From Reclinomonas americana ATCC 50394 (Eukaryota > Jakobida > Jakobea > Jakobida): a stretch of 62,707 nt of DNA. The stretch lies in assembly GCA_048213135.1 (NCBI GenBank), contig PS015103.1:57856-120562 (forward strand). The letters are read 5' to 3'. The notes under the pieces are model-generated. The model was not told where the DNA came from, made no database searches, and worked only from the letters and a program-made list of their open reading frames with translations. Position numbers and translations under genes: made by a program. This document shows positions 24,390-34,083 of this stretch, one piece after another (the first letter of the stretch is position 1; every line of letters starts with the position of its first letter).

Positions 24390-27307
24390 CGTGCCGCACG
24401 CTGTTGATTCTCTGTGGAAAGTCATTGGCTGACTTTGCACGAGCGCCATGCGATGTGGACGCAAGTTCTTTGGTTGTTGCTCTTGTATGAAGAGAATGAG
24501 AGCGCGATGAATGCAGAAGTTCCTCTCGTCAGATCGTACTGTCTCTCGTTGTTCACGCAAGAGTCGATGCCTTTGAAGAGGCGACATGGCTGCAGCCACT
24601 CTCAATGTTGCTCTCGATCTGCAGAGCTTCCTGTGTTTGCGGTTTCTACTCCACTCATTTCGTCTCCTTCTCTTCCGGGCCATTGCTCTCCTCTGCTCGT
24701 TGTTCTCGCTCTGCTCGTTGTTCTCGCTCTGCTCGTTGTTCTCGCTCTGCTCGTTGTTCTCGCTCTGCTCGTTGTTCTCGCTCTGCTCGTTGTTCTCGCT
24801 CTGCTCGTTGTTCTCGCTCTGCTCGTTGTTCTCGCTCTGCTCGTTGTTCTCGCCGTGCTCGTTGTTCTCGCCGTGCTCGTTGCTGTCGCTCTGCTCGTTG
24901 TTCTCGCCGTGCTCGTTGTTCTCACCGTGCTCGGTGTTCTCACCGTGCTCGTTGTTCGCCCTGTGCTTCGTTGCTCTTGCTGTGCTTCGTTGCTCTCGCT
25001 CTGCTCGTTGTTCTCGCTCTGCTCGTTGCTGTCGCTCTGCTCGTTGCTGTCGCTGTGCTCGTTGTTCTCGCCGTGCTCGTTGTTCTCGCCGTTCTCCTTC
25101 CTCTCGCTGTGCTCCTTGCACTCGCTGTGCTCCTTGCACTCGCTGTGCTCCTTGCACTCGCTGTGCTCCTTGCACTCGCTGTGCTCCTTGCACTCGCTGT
25201 GCTCCTTGCACTCGCTGTGCTCCTTGCACTCGCTGTGCTCCTTGCACTCGCTGTGCTCCTTGCACTCGCTGTGCTCCTTGCACTCGCTGTGCTCCTTGCA
25301 CTCGCTGTGCTCCTTTGCTCTCGCTGTGCTCCTTCCTCTCGCTGCGATCCTTGCTCTTGCTTTGCTCCTTTGTCGCTTACTCCCTGCTCGCCTTCTCCCT
25401 TCGCCTTTGCCTTCACTTTCCCTTTCCCTTTCCATCCTTCCCCTTTCCCTTTGCCTTTCCATCCNNNNNNNNNNNNNNNNNNNNNNNNNNNNNNNNNNNN
25501 NNNNNNNNNNNNNNNNNNNNNNNNNNNNNNNNNNNNNNNNNNNNNNNNNNNNNNNNNNNNNNNNNNNNNNNNNNNNNNNNNNNNNNNNNNNNNNNNNNNN
25601 NNNNNNNNNNNNNNTCCTTCCTCCTCCTTCCTTTCCCGCCTCCCCTTTCACCTTCCCTCACTCCTTCTCATCCTGCAGTCCTCCACCGTCTACGGCGACG
25701 CCTCGGTCGCCTACGTCCCACCGGCAACGGCCGCGGCCTCCACGGTCCTGCCCGTGCCCACCACCCACCTGCGCTCACTCTTTGTCGGCAACATGCCGCT
25801 GGAGGCCGCCACCGAGGAGAACATGCTGGAGCTGTTTTCGTCGTTTGGCGACATTACGAACATCAAATTGCGCCCGGTGGTCGGCAAGCCCTACAAGTAC
25901 GCCAAGGTCACCTTCCGCCTGCACAGAAGCGCGGAGGAGGCTCTGAATGCCACCAACGGTTTCATGTTTCACGGGCGCGCTCTGAAGGTGGAGTGGGACA
26001 ATCCGCGTGCCAAGTTGGCGGCCGCCACCACGGGCACCGGCGGTTCAACGGCAGTCGGTCCGGCCAACCCCATGGGCGCTCGTTCGATGGGCCCGCCGCC
26101 TGGATGGAGCAGCGACTCGACGTCGCTTCTGCCACCACCGTCGCCGTACTGGCCGCAGCAGTACGCGGGAGAATCACCGCCGCAATATGCCCCTGCACCA
26201 CAGGAAGTGGTGGTGGGCTCACGGCGTGCTCCTACCGCCACTCCGTATGTGGTGAGTGTGTCATTGTGTGCGCAGGGAAGTTGATCAGAGATGCTGACTG
26301 TTCCTCGCAGCCTGTCGGTGTCAATCCGTACTCGCGACCATCTTCTGAGTCGCTGGCCACCACCACCACTCCCACGCCGTCGCCGAATCAGTCTCCTCTA
26401 CCGACTTTTGTTGGCGGTGGCAGCGCCGCCGCCGTCGCACCCGCCCCAAATCCCGCGATGCCTCCGCCCAACAGCACCGAGTTGTATGTGGGTAATCTGC
26501 GTGCCGACTCGATCACTGCCGAGGCGCTGCGCGATCGCTTCGGCCGCTTTGGCGAAATTCGCGAGATCAACGTGCGTGTGTGTGTGTTGCGAGACGCTCT
26601 GCTGGCTTTGCCGCTTATCTTACGTGTCGCCGGCACAGATCTTCAACCCGAAGCGGTCGTCGAAAATCACCGGCGCCAAGATCACGTTCTTCCTGCGACA
26701 GGCCGCTGAGCAGGCCATGTCTGCCATGCGCAACTCCACTGCCTTTGGCGGAGAACCCATGTTGCGTGCGCTTTTAGTCACCGATAACTTTGTGTGGGTT
26801 GTGTGTGCTGATTGTGCATTTATCCCCACCACAGCAAGGTTGAATGGTACGGCTTCACCTCTGGCAGCAGCGCTCCGCAGCCGTCGATGGAGGACGTGGT
26901 GATGGGAGGGAGAGAACAGCCGCCGCCACCTATTGATGGGTGAGCAATAGATGAGAGAACAGCAGTGCGCTCGTCGGATGATCAACCTAACTCTCTGTGT
27001 GTGTCATGTGCTCTTTTCAATCACAGCTCCAACATTGAAGAGGTGCGTGAAGCCCGTCCTCGTCTCCTCATGTGTATCTGGCTACTCACTCGTTTCGGTG
27101 CAGACTGTCCGCGCTCTGATGGACATGGAGTTGTGCGATGATCCGCAACGCGTTCGTGATGTTCTCATGACAGTCGGAAACTTTGATGTGAGTCATCGCC
27201 ACCACCGTCTGTCCCCCTCATAGTCTTCGCCTCACGTTTATATGTATGCTTGCTCGCAGCGTGCCGTGGACTACTTCATGCACGAGCTCACTGGCGGTGG
27301 CCGGTGA
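22974..27307 (+). CDS. MARF1-like NYN nuclease with two RRMs and a C-terminal UBA domain
   Basis: Predicted RNA-degrading or RNA-silencing factor. Eleven exons: 22974-23004, 23310-23488, 23573-23653, 23716-23967, 25679-26251, 26311-26571, 26639-26793, 26835-26939, 27027-27042, 27104-27187, 27260-27307. They sum to 1785 nt (594 aa plus TGA). The NYN domain (about residues 11-180) starts almost at the N-terminus with LHIVVDGSYVYKIAQKYG and has the acidic motif VVAGDGDFYPVF. RRM1 (about 212-285) has LFVGNMPLE and YAKVTF. RRM2 (about 428-515) has ELYVGNLRAD and ITFFLRQAAEQAM. The C-terminus is UBA-like (VRALMDMELCDDPQRVRDVL, DYFMHEL). NYN plus two RRMs is the layout of MARF1, which carries LOTUS domains rather than UBA. 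Intron 4 (23968-25678) joins the halves in phase 0 but contains repeats and gaps, so transcript evidence is needed to prove one gene. Confidence 0.8.
23968..25678 (+). repeat. Giant intron: (GA)n, two 18-bp minisatellites and gaps
   Basis: GTGGGT donor and CTGCAG acceptor. Contents in order: purine stretch, (GA)n to about 24143, ACG-rich sequence, 20-N gap (24260-24279), ACG-rich sequence, (GA)n to about 24384, and unique sequence. About 22 copies of an 18-bp unit (ctcgttgttctcgctctg) fill ~24690-25095, and about 12 copies of a second 18-bp unit (tcgctgtgctccttgcac) fill ~25100-25312. Pyrimidine tracts and a gap (25465-25614) follow. Because the unit is 18 bp and lacks stop codons, long meaningless ORFs run through it in several frames. 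Confidence 0.75.
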
Positions 27308-27576
27308 TTTGTTAACCAGCAGTCGCTATAGCGCACTGCCGTACTGTATGTTTTTTTAACCGCCCAGCGACGCCCGAGCAGAGCCGACGGCGAGGTGCAT
27401 GCCGCCTCCCCGTTTTCCCCCTTTCTGTTCGCCGTTGCTGCGGCTTCTTCTCCAGTTGCTCCACTGGCTATCTGTACCGTACTTAGTTATGAGCAACCTT
27501 TCCACGCAAGACGTATGAATGGAAAAAACCCCTAGAAAAACACGATTCACGATGCCTCGCACGTCATTTTTTAATT
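27308..27576. other. Convergent intergenic spacer
   Basis: These 269 bp lie between the TGA of the MARF1-like gene and the TAG of the minus-strand transporter. There are T-rich and A-rich patches (27349-27358, 27521-27541) but no canonical AATAAA. Nothing else is recognised. Confidence 0.5.
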
Positions 27577-30500
27577 CTAGTCGACCTTGCCGGACGAGTC
27601 AGTGGGAAGCACTCCGCTATTGATGGACACCTGCTTGTGCTGTTGCTTTTGTCGCTCCGATTCGTGCATGAGTCGCAGATACCGCCCGGGTTTCCACATG
27701 GGCGGCTGGAAGCACAGGGCAAAGAATACGGTCGAGGCAGCCGTGCCAACGGCAATCACCCATCTTGGTGGTGGAGAGAGAGCGAGACGGGCGTGAGAGC
27801 GGGAGGGAGAGAGAAAGAGAGAGGATGAGAACGACTCACAAACACGCAATCATTCTCCCCTCGTCCGTGTCGGAGAACAAATCGCCTGCCGACAAACTCG
27901 CGTGAGATGAAACGTGTGCGAGATCTGTGGTGCGTGCGCACACTCTCCTCACCAACATAGCTGTAGGCAATGGAGACGAACTGCGCCACAAAGAACAGCG
28001 CCTGCGACGACAGCACGTCGGGGATGGGGAACACGATTTCGACCGTGCACTGAGAAAGAAAAGAGGAGTCAGCAGCTGCATGAGGAGCACCTCTCTTGCG
28101 TTCATCGCGCGCACCTCCAGCAACACCGGCTGCAGTGCGGCCAGAAAGAACCCGCAAAAGCCGCCAAAGACCAGGATCAGCACGTAGTTCTTCGCTGCAA
28201 TGGCGTACACAAAGAGGAACATGCTGACGGTGGTGGCCACCATGCACACGTTGATGAGCATTTTGTAGGAGCGCGTCTTGTCGCAGATGCGCGCGATGCC
28301 GAGCATGCCCGGGATGCCGGCCTGCGGCAAGAGGTGGTGAGTAAGGGAGAGAGAGAGAGGAGGAGGAGAGGAGGAGAGGGTGATTACCATGAGGAACACA
28401 ACGCCAGCCATGGTGGTGGCAATCGGGGAGAATTCCTTGTCCAGGATGGGAACGATGAAACTGCAAGGAGTGGGAGTTCTTGAGACGCTGCGAATGAATA
28501 GAAAGGTGTGTGTGTGTGTTGTAAGAGAGGTGGGGACGAACGTTGCCAGTACCCAGAAGCCCCCTGTTGGTGGAGGGGTGAGCAAAGAAAAAATGTGAGA
28601 CACGTGGGGGGTGGAGGAATGGTCAAACCGGCCGTCATCGCAAACACAATGAGGAGGACCCAGAAACTCCACAGGCTGACCATGCGGCGCAGAGGTCGCC
28701 AGATCTCGAGCTGGGTGAGGAGGAGAAGGAGGAGGGTGAGGGGAAGGGGGGAGAAGGAAGGGGGAGAAGGGGGAAAGGGGGAAAGGGAAGGGGAAGGGGA
28801 AGGGGAAGGGGAAGGGGGGTGACAAGGGGGGAAGGGGGAGGGGTGAGGGATGAGGGAGAAGGGGGAGGGGTGAGGGATGAGGGATGAGGGAGTAGGGGAA
28901 GGGGAAGGGGAAGGTAGGAGGGAGAAGGGAGAAGGGAAAGGGGAAGGGCAACGTGAGAAAGAGTAGTGGGTCGAGAGGGAGGAGGACAAAGGGAAGGGGG
29001 AAGGGGGAAGAAGGAAGGGGGAAGGGGGAAAGAGAATGGGAAGGAGGAAATGGCAGGAGAAGTGGACAGAAGGAGGGGAGGAGAAGGAGAGAGGCAGAAG
29101 GTGAGGAGAAAGAGGAAGAAGAAGGCGAAAGGGAAAGGGAGAAAGAGAGTGGGAAGAGAGGGTAAGGGGAACGGGAAGGGGGAGGAGGAAGAAACGCAAG
29201 ATATATCTGACACACAATCATGACGAACGGAAGCCACAGACACGCTGTCGCTGATTGCTCCAGATATCCGAAAGCGACATATGACACGAATATACGACAC
29301 GGAAAGGGCGAGGAGAGAAATGACACGACAAGTGTCATTGTTAACGAGGTTGCTCTCACTTCCAGCAGCTTCCATAGAATACGAATACGCGAGGTCACAT
29401 GCAGACAGACACCACTGTCGACAAATGTCAACAGACGATTTCCCAGCCACATGAACAGGAAAGCACTCGCATTGTTGTTGCCTCTCCTCTTTCCTCCACA
29501 TGCAGTCCCACTCGACGACCACCTCACCTCCACATCTGCGGCGGCTGTCGATGGTGGAGTTGGCGGCTGCGTGCGGAACAGTACCAACGACAGCACGCTA
29601 ACGGCCGACGTGGCCACGCCCACGCCCAGCAGGAGACGGAATACATCGTCGTCGGTCTGCGAAATACAAGTGAGCCACAGTGCGTCGGTTTTGACAGGCT
29701 GGACGCAACGTGGATCACTGCGGCGGCGAGTACAAATCCCAGAGTGATTCCTGCATGATGCACAGCGTTGGATCATCATACAAAGATATCGTGACAGCGA
29801 TATGGCGTGCATACCGACTTGATTGAAGACGACTCCGAAACTTGTGGCACTGCAGAGCGCAAGCGAATGAGTGCACGGACGGGGGAAACGAGCCGCGAGT
29901 GCCACACGCACATGTTCCACTCGCTTTCCGGGAACCAGTTTGCCGTGACTTTTGTCGGCGAGGCCAACAACAGTGGCTGCACGAGTGCGACGATGCTGTT
30001 GCCGAGCAGCAGGAACATGTAGCTGTGTGAGAGAGAAGGGGTCAGCGCACACGATGATATGAAGTGAGCGGCTCACGGAAATGGCCGCGCACCCCGACGG
30101 GCCGGGATGGATGACTCGCAGCATGGCTCCGACGGCATTGCCAACGGCGGCGACCGAGACCTGTTGCACATGTAAGTGTCGACTGGAAGAAAAGGAAGGA
30201 ATAGGAGCGACGAAACAGCCGCTCGCAATCTGCGTTTCACGAAGAATGAGGATGCAAAGAGCAGCAAACATGTAGACAGCAAAGAAGACGCACCCGGCGA
30301 CTTTCAAGATCCACACGGCAAAGATCATGCCGGGCAGGTACAGAATGTAGAAGGTGGCAGGGAGTAGATTGAGCGCCTCGTCTGCGGCAATGTGAGTGAC
30401 AAGACGTGAGGTGTGACGCAGAGCGTAGCAAGAGACGGACCACTGATCTTGTACAGGCTTTGTACGCTCTGTGATCAAGGTCAGAGAGAGATTCTTCGGC

Positions 30501-30832
30501 GACAGCAGACAAGGGACATGCGCAACTGTGGCGGCTGCCGATAATGAGATCCACACCAGGGCGCTACTGCTGGCTGTGGGGGGTGGGGGTGAGAACAGGG
30601 AGAGGACGGGGGGAAGAGCAGGAAAGGAACGCAACTCAGTCCGCAAAACAAGCACAGCACCACCCATCGATACGCGTACTTTCTCCACGTGGTTGGTGAT
30701 GCCGCGACAGGCGCAGCAGCCGTGGAATGGCCATGTTCGTTCTGATAGTGGTGGTCGCGCAGTGCCACCGTCACGTGCGCCTCATCGTCGTCGTCGGTGT
30801 TATCGCGATGAACAGTCACCGCGGCGGTCTGC
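27577..30832 (-). CDS. MFS transporter of the SLC49 (FLVCR/DIRC2) type
   Basis: A polytopic carrier; relatives move heme, choline, pyridoxine or unknown solutes, and the substrate here is not predictable. Exons (minus): ~30832-30630, ~30575-30500, 30381-30290, 30160-30093, 30022-29921, 29849-29819, 29656-29528, 28710-28629, 28564-28542, 28460-28388, 28321-28115, 28049-27953, 27885-27840, 27763-27577 (TAG). Family-like motifs: WISLSAAAT (TM1), LLPATFYILYLPGMIFAVWI (TM2), LGNSIVALVQPLLLASPTKV then NWFPESE (after TM4), and the C-half signature ALQPVLLEV..VEIVFPIPD. All junctions from 30381 down keep phase. The first exon starts with an acidic/His tail before TM1; it follows an acceptor, so the start codon lies upstream and was not found. 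The intron 28711-29527 is 0.8 kb of (CCCTTC)-like sequence. Confidence 0.8.
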
Positions 30833-31249
30833 GGGATGGGAAAGGGAGGGGGGAGGGAGAGGGAGAAGAGGGAGAGACGGAGAGGAGAGAGAGAGAGGGA
30901 GAGAGAGAGAAAGGCGTCAGCATAACTGCAAGGGGACAACTGCGGCAATGGTGAGCAGATTGCCAAGTGAGAAAGAGAGAGGAAGAGATCACCAACAGAG
31001 AGGGGCCAAGGAACACTCAGAGCGGAGCAGAGAGCGTGAAGCAAAATGAGTTGGTGAGGGGAAGGAAGTGCAACATGAGTGAGAAGAGAAGCGATCGAGC
31101 AAACGCACAATCAGCATGCTCACAGGCCCTCGACAATGAAGTGAGGGAGGGATGTGAGGAAGATAGAGCGAGCAGAGAGTTGCAATCGATGTGCATTGGC
31201 TTGAGGAGAGTGGAGAGTGAGAGCAGAGTACAACAGATCGCCAACTGAG
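30833..31249. other. Upstream region of the transporter gene
   Basis: This region is purine-rich on the plus strand (C/T-rich in the transporter's sense direction), so it is probably its first intron and 5' end. No start exon could be fixed. No plus-strand coding signal. Confidence 0.35.
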
Positions 31250-32260
31250 GAAGGAAGCGAGTGAAGAGTGGGGAGAAGAAGAGCGACCACTGGAACAAGT
31301 CGATAAAGCAATCGATGCTTCGTGAGAGCAGAGTGTGAGAGGGGCGCGTGAGTAGAGTGCACAGAAACACGCACAGCAACACTGAGGACGAAAAGAGAGA
31401 GGAGAGAAGAAGAGGAGAGCGATGTTGCAGATTGTGAGCGATCAAGCAAATCGCCTTTGTGAGAGCAGAGTATGAGAGCAGAGTGAGAGAGCAGAGCGAG
31501 AGGAGCGCGAGGAGTGAGAGGAGTGAGCAGAGTACAAGAGGAACACTCACTGCGGAAGAATGAGGGAGAAGAGAAGAAGAGGCAGACAGCGATCTTTGCA
31601 ACTGGAGATCGATCAAGCAAATCGCCTTTGTGAGAGCAGAGTATGAGAGCAGAGTGAGAGAGCAGAGCGAGAGGAGCGCGAGGAGTGAGAGGAGTGAGCA
31701 GAGTACAAGAGGAACACTCACTGCGGAAGAATGAGGGAGAAGAGAAGAAGAGGAAGACAGCGATCTTTGCAACTGGAGATCGATCAAACAATCAATGCCA
31801 ATCGCCTTTGTGAGAGCAGAGAGTGAGAGGAGTGAGTAGAGTACACAGAAATCACTCACTATGCAACCACACTGAGGAAGATTGAGAGAGAAGAGAAGAG
31901 AAGAAGAGCAATCTTCGCAACTCTGGAGATCGATCAAGCAATCAATGCAAATCGCCTTTGTGAGAGCAGAGTGTGCGAGCAGAGAGTGAGAGGAGTGAGT
32001 AGAGTACAAGAGGAACACTCACTACGCAACAACTGAGGAAGAAAAGAGAGAGAGAAGAGAAGAAGAAGAAGAAGAGCGATCTTTGCAACTGGAGATCGAT
32101 CAAGCAATCAATGCAAATCGCCTTTGTGAGAGCAGAGTGTGAGAGGAGTGAGCACAGAACCACTCACTATGCAACCACACTGAGGAAGAGCACACGCGCG
32201 AGAGAGAAAAGAGAGAGAGAGGGCCATTGACAACAAAGGAACAATCGCAAATGCAATCGC
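31250..32260. repeat. Tandem array of ~150-180-bp units
   Basis: The segment 'atcgcctttgtgagagcagag' recurs at about 31450, 31621, 31801, 31951 and 32117, with a degenerate copy near 31316. Each unit also carries 'gagaggagtgag.agagtac', 'cactcac', 'gaggaag..gagagaagaga' and 'ctttgcaactggagatcgatcaa'. Unit length varies from 150 to 180 bp. The array is transcribed nowhere obvious. Confidence 0.8.
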
Positions 32261-32439
32261 CTCTTGAGATCCTTTTTTGTTCTCTCTCTAAAAAGGTGCG
32301 AGAGAGTACGCAACGCTCATGACTGCAACCACTGTGCCACCAAAACAGCAGGAAAAGGGGAGGAAAATAAAAGGCGATGTCATTGTGTCCCGCGCGCATT
32401 TGTCCCAGAGCGACTTGTGCAGTGTGAGAGAGGGCGCGA

Positions 32440-32442
32440 ATG

Positions 32443-32473
<31 letters not shown>

Positions 32474-32586
32474 TGTGTGTGTGTGTGAGAGAGAGAGAGT
32501 TAGAGAGTGAGTGACAGAAGGAATGCATGAGTTGCAATATTTTCAATGTTTGTTTGTTTGTTTGTGTGTGTGTATGTGTATGTGTA

Positions 32587-32623
<37 letters not shown>

Positions 32624-32760
32624 CACGCACTTGTTTGTTGTTGCATGCGTTGTGTGCGGCAATATCTAATGTGACACACTTTCTCTCACTCTCTCTCACA
32701 CACACGCTCTCTTTCTCTCTCACACACACGCTCTCTCTCTCTCTCTCTCCTTGTTCTCCT
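32440..32760. repeat. Alternating (GT)n, (GA)n and (CT)n simple repeats
   Basis: (GT)n and (GA)n runs alternate, followed by TTTG repeats (32548-32566) and CT/CA runs. No coding content. Confidence 0.7.
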
Positions 32761-33029
32761 TCATCACACAATGCTGCATTGCATGTCGCTTCTTTTTGAT
32801 TCTATGCATGCATTGCATCACTCGACTCGAATGCACTCTCTTTGCTGCTGCATTCGTGCATGCGTCATCATGCATGATGCCTCCACTCTGCTCCCTCTCT
32901 CATACACACTCTCTCAGCTCGCTCCTCTCACTGTGCATTTGAGTCCTTATTTCTGTTCTTTGCACGCTCATTCTTTCTTTCTTTCCCTCTCTCTCTCTCT
33001 GTCTCTCACACACACACACACTCATTATT

Positions 33030-33890
33030 CTCATTCAGCTCGCTCATTACACTTCATGTAAGGCATTTCACGTCATGTCTGACTTGTCTGCCTCAGTCAC
33101 TTGCCTCTCCGTGCGCTCACTTCTTCTCTGCCTCTCACACGCGCGTACGCACACGCACATGCTTATTCGTTCTCATCAAGCTCGGTCGTTGCGCTGCATT
33201 TGAGGCATGTACTCATTTTTCTTTCCTTCTCCCCCTCTCACTCACACACACACACACACGCACGCACTCACGCACACACTCAATATTCTCACTCAGCTCG
33301 CTCGTTGCCTTGCATTTGAGGCATGCACTCATTCTTTCCTTCTTTTCCCTCTCTCTCTCTCTCCGTGCGCTCATTTCTTCTCTCTCTTTCTCACACATGC
33401 AGACTTATTCGTTCTCACTCAGCTCGCTCGTTGCCTTGCATTTGAGACATGCACTCATTCTTTCTTTCTTCCCCCCTCCCTCTCTCTTTCTCTCTCTCTC
33501 TCTCTTTCTCACACATATGCACCCATTCGTCCTCATTAAGCTCGCTCGTTGCAGTGCATGTGAGGCATGCCCTCATTCACTCTCCTTCTCTTCATTCACT
33601 TGTCTCTCCGTGCGCTCACTTCTTCTCTCCCTCTCACACGCACGCACACACACTCATTATTCTCACTCAGCTCATTCTTTCATTCTTTTCCCCTCTCCCT
33701 CTCCCTCTCTCTCTCTTTCTCACACATGCACTTACTCCTTCGTTCTCACTCAGCTCGCTCGTTGCAGTGCACTTGAGGCATGCACTCAGTAACTCTTCTC
33801 ATTCACTTGTCTCTCTGCCCTCGCTCCTTCTCTCTCTCTTTCTCACACATGCAGACTCATTCGTTCTCACTCGTTGCGCTGCATTTGAGG

Positions 33891-33910
<20 letters not shown>
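33030..33910. repeat. Tandem array of ~115-145-bp units
   Basis: 'cagctcgctcgttgc.ttgcatttgaggcatgcactcatt' recurs near 33033, 33178, 33294, 33420, 33538, 33752 and, truncated, 33866. (CT)n and (CA)n spacers separate the copies. The array ends about 170 bp before the start codon of the PUF60-like gene, so it may lie in its promoter or 5' UTR. Confidence 0.8.
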
Positions 33911-33921
<11 letters not shown>

Positions 33922-34083
33922 TCTTCGCTTTCCCCGCCCTTCCTGTGTCCCAACCCTTTGCGCTCACCCACTCATTCTCTCACAGTCCGAGGCACAGGAT
34001 GGTGACTCCTCCGCTGCTTCCGCGGTTGCGTCTCAGCCTCCCCTTCCCCGCTCTATCGTGCGTTTTGTATCTGAGATTTTGCA

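Noticed and set aside
24690-25312. Possible CRISPR-like array
   Set aside because: Units are contiguous with no spacers and lie in a eukaryotic intron.
24228-25650. ORFs over 350 aa with repeats such as CSLFSL or EHSECK
   Set aside because: They are products of stop-free 18-bp minisatellites, open in many frames and flanked by intron signals.
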